Positions 1 through 5,323 of a stretch of 5,871 nt of DNA are shown here, in pieces. Source of the stretch: Candidatus Woesearchaeota archaeon (GTDB lineage Archaea > Nanobdellota > Nanobdellia > UBA10117 > WJKY01). Numbering within the stretch: the first letter of the stretch is position 1; each line of letters starts with the position of its first letter. The DNA lies in assembly GCA_014728835.1 (NCBI GenBank), contig WJKY01000097.1, positions 1-5,871 of the forward strand, in the 5' to 3' direction. The notes below the pieces were generated by a model, which saw nothing but the letters and a program-made list of their open reading frames with translations, did not search any database and was not told the DNA's origin. The position numbers and the translations under genes were made by a program.

Positions 1-2
1 CC

Positions 3-917
3 CTTGAGCAGCTCCAGGAGAGCCAGGCCCTGCTGCAGGCTGAGCTGGAAAAGGCCAGGCAGGAGACCCAGCAGGCGATAGAGCAAGCTGCTGAGGAAGA
101 CAAGGAAGAGGAGACTGAGGAGACAGCACCTCAGAATGTGGATGCTTACGGCATTGCAGATGATTTCTCGAACTGCGATGCATTGATCGCAGCTGCAGAA
201 GATGCAGTGGACGATGCAGAGGATGATGTGGATGATGCAGAGGATGACGAGGATGATGAGAAGGATGACTTGAGAGCAGAGCGCCAGCGGCTGTCAGAGG
301 CAGAGGCTGCGCTCGTAGCTGCACGGTCAGCCGGAAACTACACACAGATACAGCTCAGGAGACTGGAAGATGCTGTTGATGATGCGCGTGATGATGTGGA
401 CGATGCAGAAGACGATGTGGACGACGCAGAGGATGATGTGGACGATGCAGAGGAGGCAGAGAGAGAGGCCCGCCGAAGATTGTCCGAGATAAGGAGGAGG
501 TGCGCGTCACGCACAGCTTCAGGCACTGCCCTGGACCCTTCCAATATCAATGCAAAGACCTGCCCGTCACTGATAGCAGCAGCAGAGGCTGCGCTTGACG
601 ATGCAGAGGACGAGGAGGACGATGCAGACGACGATCTTGACGATGAGGAGGACGACCTGAGAGAGACGCGGAACGAGCTGGCTCTTGCAGAGCAGGCGCT
701 CGCAGATGCTCAGGCAGGCAATGCCACGCAGAGCCAGATCAGCTACCTGCAGGACGTTGTCGACGATGCACGCGACGACGTGGATGACGCAGAGGACGAT
801 GTGGACGACGCAGAGGACGATGTTGATGACGCAGAGGACAGGGTCGACGAGGCGCGAAGAAGCCTCAGGAAGATAAGAAGCGAGTGCAGCTCTTACACAT
901 ACTCATACACATACTAG
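3..917 (+). CDS. Acidic coiled-coil protein with two Cys-bounded helical-hairpin repeats (5' partial)
   Basis: I do not recognise this as a named family. The frame is open from the first complete codon at base 3 to the TAG at 915-917. A GTG at 138 is a possible start, but the 45 codons before it are also coiled-coil-like (Leu/Gln/Glu/Ala-rich, then Glu-rich) and no ribosome site precedes it, so the gene most likely begins outside the window. Numbering from that GTG, residues 13-122 and 142-250 are two copies of one unit, each starting and ending with Cys. Within a unit, two long helices with unbroken heptads (Val/Leu at a, Ala at d, Asp/Glu at nearly all other places) flank a short Ala-Gly-Asn loop. 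The protein ends in a Ser/Thr/Tyr tail. The design suggests antiparallel hairpins locked by disulfides, hence probably an extracellular or surface protein, but no signal peptide or anchor is visible in this fragment. A cation-binding or spacer role is inference only. Confidence 0.8.
   Translation, partial: LEQLQESQALLQAELEKARQETQQAIEQAAEEDKEEETEETAPQNVDAYGIADDFSNCDALIAAAEDAVDDAEDDVDDAEDDEDDEKDDLRAERQRLSEAEAALVAARSAGNYTQIQLRRLEDAVDDARDDVDDAEDDVDDAEDDVDDAEEAEREARRRLSEIRRRCASRTASGTALDPSNINAKTCPSLIAAAEAALDDAEDEEDDADDDLDDEEDDLRETRNELALAEQALADAQAGNATQSQISYLQDVVDDARDDVDDAEDDVDDAEDDVDDAEDRVDEARRSLRKIRSECSSYTYSYTY
174..503 (+). repeat. Hairpin unit, copy 1 (coding, 110 residues, Cys to Cys)
   Basis: The unit runs from a TGC codon at 174-176 to a TGC at 501-503. 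Counting from the GTG at 138, helix 1 has a-positions V24, V31, E38, L45, L52, L59 and d-positions A27, A34, E41, E48, A55, A62. The turn is AGNYTQ (65-70). Helix 2 has a-positions L73, V80, V87, V94, V101, E108, L115 and d-positions L76, A83, A90, A97, A104, A111, I118. Extending the registers puts Cys13 at d and Cys122 at a, where a disulfide could close the base of an antiparallel hairpin. The turn carries an N-Y-T glycosylation sequon. The shaft is Asp-rich, and the helix 2 end is Arg-rich. Confidence 0.85.
561..887 (+). repeat. Hairpin unit, copy 2 (coding, 109 residues, Cys to Cys)
   Basis: Second copy, from TGC at 561-563 to TGC at 885-887, separated from copy 1 by a 19-residue linker. 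It shares the LIAAAE start, the AGN-x-TQ turn (here AGNATQ, again an N-x-T sequon) and the Arg-rich C-terminal end, with one residue fewer before the turn. Cys142 again falls at d and Cys250 at a when heptads are extended. The 26-codon stretch 759-836 encodes exactly the same residues as 375-452 in copy 1, yet 13 of the 26 codons differ, all silently. This indicates an old duplication kept by selection on the protein rather than a recent tandem copy. Confidence 0.85.
894..915 (+). repeat. 12-base tandem repeat encoding the Tyr/Thr/Ser C-terminal tail
   Basis: TACACATACTCA at 894-905 is followed directly by TACACATACT at 906-915, giving the last residues YTYSYTY before the TAG. The composition is unlike the acidic coiled coil just before it, so the tail was probably made by a small slippage duplication. 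A function is not evident; it could be a sorting or assembly tail. Confidence 0.6.
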
Positions 918-1044
918 AGCTTCATTTTTTTCTCTTTTTTATTTCTTTGTTCTTGTTATCCCTAAATATTTATTTTTCTCTTTATTCTTTTTTAATCGCT
1001 TTATCTTTCACTTTATTCTTTTATTCTATTCTCTTTATTCTTTT
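918..1044 (+). terminator. T-rich multi-tract terminator for the coiled-coil gene
   Basis: Immediately after the TAG at 917 the + strand is almost entirely T with scattered C and A, including runs of seven T near 926-932 and six T near 936-941, and more T-runs further on. Archaeal RNA polymerase terminates at such T-tracts without needing a hairpin. No gene or RNA is recognisable in the 146-base gap between the two convergent genes. On the opposite strand the same bases are A-rich, so they offer no matching terminator for polX. Confidence 0.65.
976..1044 (+). repeat. Repeated CTTTATTCTTTT motif in the terminator region
   Basis: CTTTATTCTTTT occurs three times, at 980-991, 1011-1022 and 1033-1044. 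The first and third copies extend to a 16-base match, TTCTCTTTATTCTTTT, at 976-991 and 1029-1044. In such low-complexity sequence the repetition may be chance or slippage, or it may be a reiterated termination element. Confidence 0.45.
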
Positions 1045-1063
1045 CCATAAGCAGATATAAGAA

Positions 1064-2794
1064 TCAATCTTTCAGCCTGAACGTCTTCTTCAGCTTTTTC
1101 CAGGTATAGGTGTTGATCACATCCTTTTTCTCCAGCCAGCCCCTCCTTGCCTGGCCGACCCCGTATCTCATGAGGTTCAGCTGGTCCCCGCTCTTGCTGT
1201 CAGTGCTGATGCAGAACTTCACGCCTTTCTTCTTTGCAGCGAGCGCGTTCATTCCGTTGAGGTCCAGCCTCTCTGGCTGGCTGTTCAGCTCCAGCACCTT
1301 GCCCTCGTCCGCAGCCACCTTGAATATCTCTGCAAGGTCCACATCGTATCCCTTTCTCTTGCCGATCAGCCTGCCGGTCGGATGCGCTAGTATGTTGAGA
1401 TGCTTGTTCTTCAGCGCCTTGACGATCCGTTCGGTCATCTTTTTCCGCGACATCTTGAAGTTTGAGTGCACGCCTCCGATCACAATGTCAAGCTTCTTCA
1501 GTATCTCTTCTGGATAGTCCAGGCTGCCGTCCTTGAGTATGTCTATCTCTGCGCTCTTCAGTATCTTGATCTTGTGCTTCTTCGCGATCCTGTCGATCTC
1601 CTTCCACTGCTTCTTTATGCTCTTCTCGTCCATTCCTCCGGCGATCCTTGCGCTCTTGCTGTGGTCTGCGACAGCAATGTACCTGTACCCTTTTTTCTGT
1701 GCAGCCTTTGCCATTGTCTCTATGGTGTCAGCTCCGTCACTGTACTTGGTGTGCATATGGAAATCTCCGTTGATATCATCCAGCTCGACAAGGTCAGGCA
1801 GCTTCCCTTTGGCAGCAGCATCTATCTCCCCCCGGTTCTCCCTCATCTCTGGCGGGATATAGTCCAGGTCCAGCTTCTTGTAGAGCGTCTTCTCGCTCTT
1901 GCAGCTGATCTTACGGTCGGATTTCTTCTTGAAAAGTCCGTACTCCGAGAGCTTGTACCCTTTCTTTATCGCCCTCTTCCTCAGCTCGATGCTGTGCTCC
2001 TTGCTTCCGGTGAAATACTGCATCGCAGCTGCATAGCTGGACTTCTTTACCACCCGCAGGTCGACATGGACATTCTCCTCCTTGAGTATGACAGAGCTCC
2101 GCGTCGTCCCTTTTGAGATGACCCTCTTCACCTTGTCCATCTTTGTGAAGGTCTCCATGACCTTCTTGGGCTTGTCCGAGATGACCAGGATATCGATGTC
2201 CCCGATAGTCTCCTTCATCCTGCGCAGGCTGCCCACATAATCTATCTCCTGGAGCGGCGCATTCTTCTTCAGGTATTCGACAAGCTCCTCTGCGATGTCA
2301 AGCGCGATGTTCAGCTGCATCCTCTCCTTTCTTTCTTCTCCCAGCTTCAGCGCCTCGATAATATTTTTCTCGGTCTTCTTGCCAAAGCCTTTGATATCCT
2401 TTATCTTGTGCTCTTTTGCAGCCTTTCTCAGGTCTTTTGCAGATGAGATGTCCAGCTCCTTTATCAGCTTCTTCACGCTCTTCGGGCCGAGGCCTTCGAG
2501 ATCGACAAGGTCAGTGACCTCCTTTGGATATTTTTTCCTCAGCTCCTCGAATTTCTTTATCCTTCCCTTCTTGACATACTCTATGATATGGTCGGCGATG
2601 CTCTCCCCGACACCAGGGATCTCCTTGAGCCCTTTCTTCCCCTCTTTCTCATAGACGTCCTCCACATCCCTGCTCAGCGCCTCCACACCGTACGCAGCCT
2701 CCCTGTACGCACGCGGCTTCCACTTGACCTCCTTGAACTCAAGGATCAGGGCGAGTTCGCGGAACATCTTTGCCAGCTCCCTGTTCGTGCTCAT
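1064..2794 (-). CDS. polX: Family X DNA polymerase with C-terminal PHP domain
   Basis: 576 residues, the usual length for bacterial/archaeal PolX, which fills short gaps in repair and has metal-dependent 3'-end nuclease activity in its PHP domain. The N-terminal part holds helix-hairpin-helix motifs around EIPGVGESIA (58-67), LEGLGPKSV (99-107) and IKGFGKKTE (134-142), for binding nicked or gapped DNA. The nucleotidyltransferase core has GS at 188-189, the metal-binding pair D199/D201 in GDIDIL, the third Asp D245 in HVDLR, and YFTGS at 260-264. The PHP domain starts at about 341 and shows H346, H348, D353, H378, E416, H443, H471 and D532. The last ligand, normally His in a D-x-H motif, is Lys534. 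The ATG overlaps the ligase stop as ATGA, so translation is probably coupled. A GGGAGGT at 2810-2816 lies 15 bases upstream, rather far for a normal ribosome site. Confidence 0.95.
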   Translation of the reverse strand: MSTNRELAKMFRELALILEFKEVKWKPRAYREAAYGVEALSRDVEDVYEKEGKKGLKEIPGVGESIADHIIEYVKKGRIKKFEELRKKYPKEVTDLVDLEGLGPKSVKKLIKELDISSAKDLRKAAKEHKIKDIKGFGKKTEKNIIEALKLGEERKERMQLNIALDIAEELVEYLKKNAPLQEIDYVGSLRRMKETIGDIDILVISDKPKKVMETFTKMDKVKRVISKGTTRSSVILKEENVHVDLRVVKKSSYAAAMQYFTGSKEHSIELRKRAIKKGYKLSEYGLFKKKSDRKISCKSEKTLYKKLDLDYIPPEMRENRGEIDAAAKGKLPDLVELDDINGDFHMHTKYSDGADTIETMAKAAQKKGYRYIAVADHSKSARIAGGMDEKSIKKQWKEIDRIAKKHKIKILKSAEIDILKDGSLDYPEEILKKLDIVIGGVHSNFKMSRKKMTERIVKALKNKHLNILAHPTGRLIGKRKGYDVDLAEIFKVAADEGKVLELNSQPERLDLNGMNALAAKKKGVKFCISTDSKSGDQLNLMRYGVGQARRGWLEKKDVINTYTWKKLKKTFRLKD

Positions 2795-4515
2795 TTTTTG
2801 ATCTGCCTGACCTCCCTGACTGTTGTTATGTCCTCCGGACCCTTGTCCTCCCTGACCCGCAGGAACCTCGGGAATCTGAGCGCAAGACCTTTTCCGTCTT
2901 TCTCACCCGCAGTGTGCGACGGGCTCCTTGTGATCTCCGCTCCAAGCACCTCGATCACCATCTCCGGCCTGTAATAGATGTCAGGCTCCATCCTTTTTTT
3001 CACCTTCAGCCGTTTCGGCTTTTTCCTGGCCTTCAGTTTCTTGAGCTTCTTCCCGATGCTCTCAAAATCCTTGTCAGTGAATCCAGTGCCCACCTTTGTG
3101 AATGTCTCGAACCGGTCCTTGTCCTTGTTCAGGACTGCGCAGAGCAGTGCGCCGTAATGCCCCTTTCTCCTTCCCCTGCCGTGATAGCTTCCCACAATCA
3201 CCGCGTCGATCGTCTCTTTCATGCCTTCAGCATATTCCTTTTTCCATTTTATCCAGAGCCAGCCGCGGTTCCCTGGCTGGTACACGCTCTCCTTCGCAGT
3301 GCTCTTGACTATGATGCCCTCGAGCCCCTTGTCCACGCATTTCTGGAAGAACTTTTTTATCTCCTTGAAATTGGTGGAGACCTTCCTGCCGGCCAGCTTT
3401 ATCCTCGTGCTCTGGTTCACTATACTCTCCAGTTTTTTCCTTCTCTCAGGATAGGATTTTTTGAGAAAGGACCTGCCGTTCACATACAGCACATCGAACA
3501 GGAAGACAGCCACAGGAATCTTCTTCCGGTATTCCTTCACATCATACTTCCTTCTCCTCTGCATCAGCTTCTGGAAGGACTGTATCTTGCCGTTCTTGTA
3601 CGCCACGATCTCTCCGTCAAGCACCGCTTTTTTCGCCTTCACGCACTTGCGCATCCCCTCCACTATCTCCGGATACTGGTCCGAGATGTCCTCCAGGCGC
3701 CTTGAGAAGAGCTGCACATCCTTTCCGTCCTTGTGGATCTCGACACGCTCTCCGTCATACTTCTCTTCTGCGGCGATCCTGTTGCCCTTTATCTTCTCGA
3801 GTATTTCAGACACCTTGTCCACTCTCTGCGCCAGCATCACCTTGACCGGCCTTCCCAGCGAGATCGAGAAACGTTTCGCGCCTTTCATCCCGTGCTCTGC
3901 AAGGGACTCTCCCAGCTCTCCGATATCAGTGCACACATTATAGCTGTTCTCGATCACATCCTTGTTCTCTGCATCATCGGTGAAAGCCTCTGCAAAGGCC
4001 TCGAGCACAGTCATCTCCCCGACTCCGAGCCTCATGTTCTCCAGCGCGATGCGTACAATGAATTTCGCCTCCTCTGCTGTGGCATCCTGCAGCAGTTCTG
4101 CCATCTCCTCAGCTCTTTCTTCCTGGCTCCCCTCTCCGCTTGTCTTCTGGATCTTCTTCAGCCTGTCGAGCACGTGCTTCAGCTTCAGCGAGCTCCTCTT
4201 CCTCTTGCTCAGCGTATTTGCAGTGTCTCCGAGGTCCCCTTTTTTCTTGAACAGTTTCCTGACCCTCTCCTCGTCCTTGTCAAACGTCCTTGCCAGGATC
4301 TTCACCATTGTCTTTGTGCCAAAACCCATTGCCAGGTCCTCGTATTTGGGCCCGATCTGTCCGAGGATCAGATATGATGCGTATTTTATTGTGCGTCCCT
4401 TCTTGCCCTTGAAATATTTTGCAAGTTTTTTGCGCAACGAGATGTTTGAAGAAATCTTTTCCAGCTCTGAGCACAGAGAAGCGAATTCGCTGAATGAAGC
4501 ACCTCTTTTTCCCAT
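2791..4515 (-). CDS. lig: ATP-dependent DNA ligase (archaeal type)
   Basis: Seals 3'-OH/5'-phosphate nicks through a lysine-AMP intermediate. Numbered from the ATG at 4515 (574 residues), it has an N-terminal DNA-binding domain (about 8-195), an adenylation domain (about 235-430) and an OB domain (about 433-574). Motif I is EEKYDGER with the adenylated Lys252 and Arg257. Glu302 lies in LDGEIVAY, motif IIIa is FLFDVLYVNG (338-347), motif IV is GLEGIIVKS with Glu399, motif V is WIKWKKEY with Lys423 and Lys425, and motif VI includes RFPR (547-550) and REDK (555-558). All key residues are present, so it should be active. An ATG at 4536 would add seven residues (MHRLVQS), but it abuts the TATA box. 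The 4515 ATG lies where transcription should begin and fits the family's usual N-terminus better. Domain layout is that of archaeal/eukaryotic ligase I, so it may equally be the replicative ligase. It is first in the operon with polX. Confidence 0.95.
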   Translation of the reverse strand: MGKRGASFSEFASLCSELEKISSNISLRKKLAKYFKGKKGRTIKYASYLILGQIGPKYEDLAMGFGTKTMVKILARTFDKDEERVRKLFKKKGDLGDTANTLSKRKRSSLKLKHVLDRLKKIQKTSGEGSQEERAEEMAELLQDATAEEAKFIVRIALENMRLGVGEMTVLEAFAEAFTDDAENKDVIENSYNVCTDIGELGESLAEHGMKGAKRFSISLGRPVKVMLAQRVDKVSEILEKIKGNRIAAEEKYDGERVEIHKDGKDVQLFSRRLEDISDQYPEIVEGMRKCVKAKKAVLDGEIVAYKNGKIQSFQKLMQRRRKYDVKEYRKKIPVAVFLFDVLYVNGRSFLKKSYPERRKKLESIVNQSTRIKLAGRKVSTNFKEIKKFFQKCVDKGLEGIIVKSTAKESVYQPGNRGWLWIKWKKEYAEGMKETIDAVIVGSYHGRGRRKGHYGALLCAVLNKDKDRFETFTKVGTGFTDKDFESIGKKLKKLKARKKPKRLKVKKRMEPDIYYRPEMVIEVLGAEITRSPSHTAGEKDGKGLALRFPRFLRVREDKGPEDITTVREVRQIKK

Positions 4516-4536
4516 GCTCTGCACAAGGCGGTGCAT

Positions 4537-4546
4537 ATTTTTAAAT
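4537..4546 (-). promoter_or_regulatory. TATA box for the lig-polX operon (leaderless)
   Basis: Read on the - strand this is ATTTAAAAAT, preceded by a purine-rich ACAAAG that could serve as the BRE (TFB-binding element). Its centre is about 26 bases upstream of the ATG at 4515, the normal archaeal TATA-to-start distance, which predicts a leaderless transcript beginning at or next to that ATG. The ATG at 4536 directly adjoins the box and could not be in a transcript from this promoter. Confidence 0.6.
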
Positions 4547-4584
4547 CTTTGTATCCAAAAAAATATGAAATGCCGACCAAAAGA

Positions 4585-4592
4585 TTATTAAA
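4585..4592 (+). promoter_or_regulatory. TATA box for the PE gene (leaderless)
   Basis: TTATTAAA, preceded by purine-rich AAAAGA (possible BRE), is centred about 26 bases upstream of the ATG at 4614. No Shine-Dalgarno motif precedes that ATG, so a leaderless mRNA is predicted. It stands back to back with the lig-polX TATA box, the two centres lying about 47 bases apart. Confidence 0.6.
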
Positions 4593-4613
4593 GGCAGGAA
4601 TCACAGCAAAAGC

Positions 4614-5279
4614 ATGTCGCTCAAGGAATACAAGAAGAAACGGAAGTTTGACAAGACTCCAGAGCCAGAGGCCAAAAAGAAAAAGAGCTCATCCAAATCC
4701 TTTATCTTTGTGATACAGAAGCACGACGCTACCAACCTGCATTATGATTTCCGGATGGAGATAGATGGTGTGCTAAAGTCGTGGGCTGTTCCAAAAGGCC
4801 CGTCAGTGAATCCGAAAGAGAAAAGGCTGGCCATCGAGACAGAGGACCATCCCATAGACTACGCTGATTTCGAGGGCATCATCCCAGAGGGGCATTACGG
4901 CGCAGGCACTGTCATGGTGTGGGACAAAGGCACCTATAAGAACACTACAGAAAAGGACGACAAGGAGATCCCTGCGAAAAAAGCGTATGAAAAGGGCCAC
5001 ATAACTTTTGACCTGAAAGGCAAGAAGCTGAAAGGAGGCTTTGCCCTGACCAGGTTCAGGGAGGACAAGTGGCTCCTGGTCAAGGAGGATGACGACTATG
5101 CAGACGCGAGAAAAAAGCCGGTCAAGTCAGAGCCAAAGTCAGCAAAGACCGGAAGGACGCTAAAGGAGATAGAGAAAGAGGAGGAAAAAGAGGACAAAGA
5201 CAAGAAGAAAAAGGGAAAAAGCAAGAAAAAAGGCAAGGACAAGAAAGATAAGAAAAAAGAAAAGAAAAAGAAGAAATAA
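4614..5279 (+). CDS. Stand-alone LigD-type 3'-phosphoesterase (PE) with Lys-rich tail
   Basis: 221 residues. The PE family removes 3'-terminal ribonucleotides and 3'-phosphates from primer-template ends, leaving a 3'-OH for polymerase and ligase. In bacteria it is usually a domain of the multifunctional NHEJ ligase LigD; here it is a separate protein. The domain spans about residues 29-160. Its residues match the known Pseudomonas LigD PE site with the same spacing: His37, His43, Asp45, Arg47 (QKHDATNLHYDFR), Lys61 (VPKGPS), Arg71, His79 and Tyr83 (EDHPIDYADF). The conserved IPEGHYGAG follows at 90-98. After about residue 165 the domain gives way to a charged, probably disordered tail whose last 30 or so residues are mostly Lys, which could bind DNA or partner proteins. 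It is divergent from lig-polX. The next gene starts 44 bases downstream with no T-tract between, so read-through into it is likely. Confidence 0.93.
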   Translation: MSLKEYKKKRKFDKTPEPEAKKKKSSSKSFIFVIQKHDATNLHYDFRMEIDGVLKSWAVPKGPSVNPKEKRLAIETEDHPIDYADFEGIIPEGHYGAGTVMVWDKGTYKNTTEKDDKEIPAKKAYEKGHITFDLKGKKLKGGFALTRFREDKWLLVKEDDDYADARKKPVKSEPKSAKTGRTLKEIEKEEEKEDKDKKKKGKSKKKGKDKKDKKKEKKKKK

Positions 5280-5320
5280 AAAAGAAGAAAGGGAAAAATA
5301 GAACCAAAAAAAAGAAGGGA
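5162..5320 (+). repeat. Purine tract across the PE tail and into the gap
   Basis: Only 11 of these 159 bases are pyrimidines. The tract encodes the Lys/Glu/Asp tail of the PE and continues past its TAA (5277-5279) almost to the next ATG. Such A/G-only sequence is prone to slippage, so tail length may vary between relatives, and sequencing or assembly error is a real possibility here. Confidence 0.7.
5294..5300 (+). promoter_or_regulatory. Possible TATA-like element upstream of the reductase gene
   Basis: AAAAATA centred 27 bases before the ATG at 5324 has the spacing of a leaderless archaeal promoter. The surrounding tract is so A-rich that such a match is expected by chance, so the support is weak. 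Read-through from the PE promoter is the alternative. Confidence 0.3.
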
Positions 5321-5323
5321 TAG

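Noticed and set aside
138..140. GTG as the true start of the coiled-coil gene.
   Set aside because: The frame is open upstream to the window edge with coiled-coil-like sequence, and no ribosome site or well-placed TATA box precedes this GTG.
207..452. Regular ~21-base repeats resembling a tandem repeat or CRISPR-like array.
   Set aside because: The period is exactly seven codons, the frame is unbroken, and there are no unique spacers; they are coding heptads of a coiled coil.
1052..1060. AGATATAAG near the end of polX as a promoter TATA box.
   Set aside because: On either strand it points into the 3' end of a gene or the convergent gap, with no start codon of a credible gene at the proper distance.
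1110..2654. Open frames on the + strand opposite polX (1110-1517, 1466-2116, 2295-2654).
   Set aside because: Antisense shadows of polX; hydrophobic Leu/Ser/Phe-rich translations are what Lys/Glu-rich genes give when read backwards, so they are not membrane proteins.
2770..4377. Long open frames on the + strand opposite the ligase (for example 2770-3705 and 3733-4377).
   Set aside because: They lie antisense to a ligase with all catalytic motifs intact, their translations show no domain or biased composition expected of a real protein, and they stay open because of the codon bias of the true gene.
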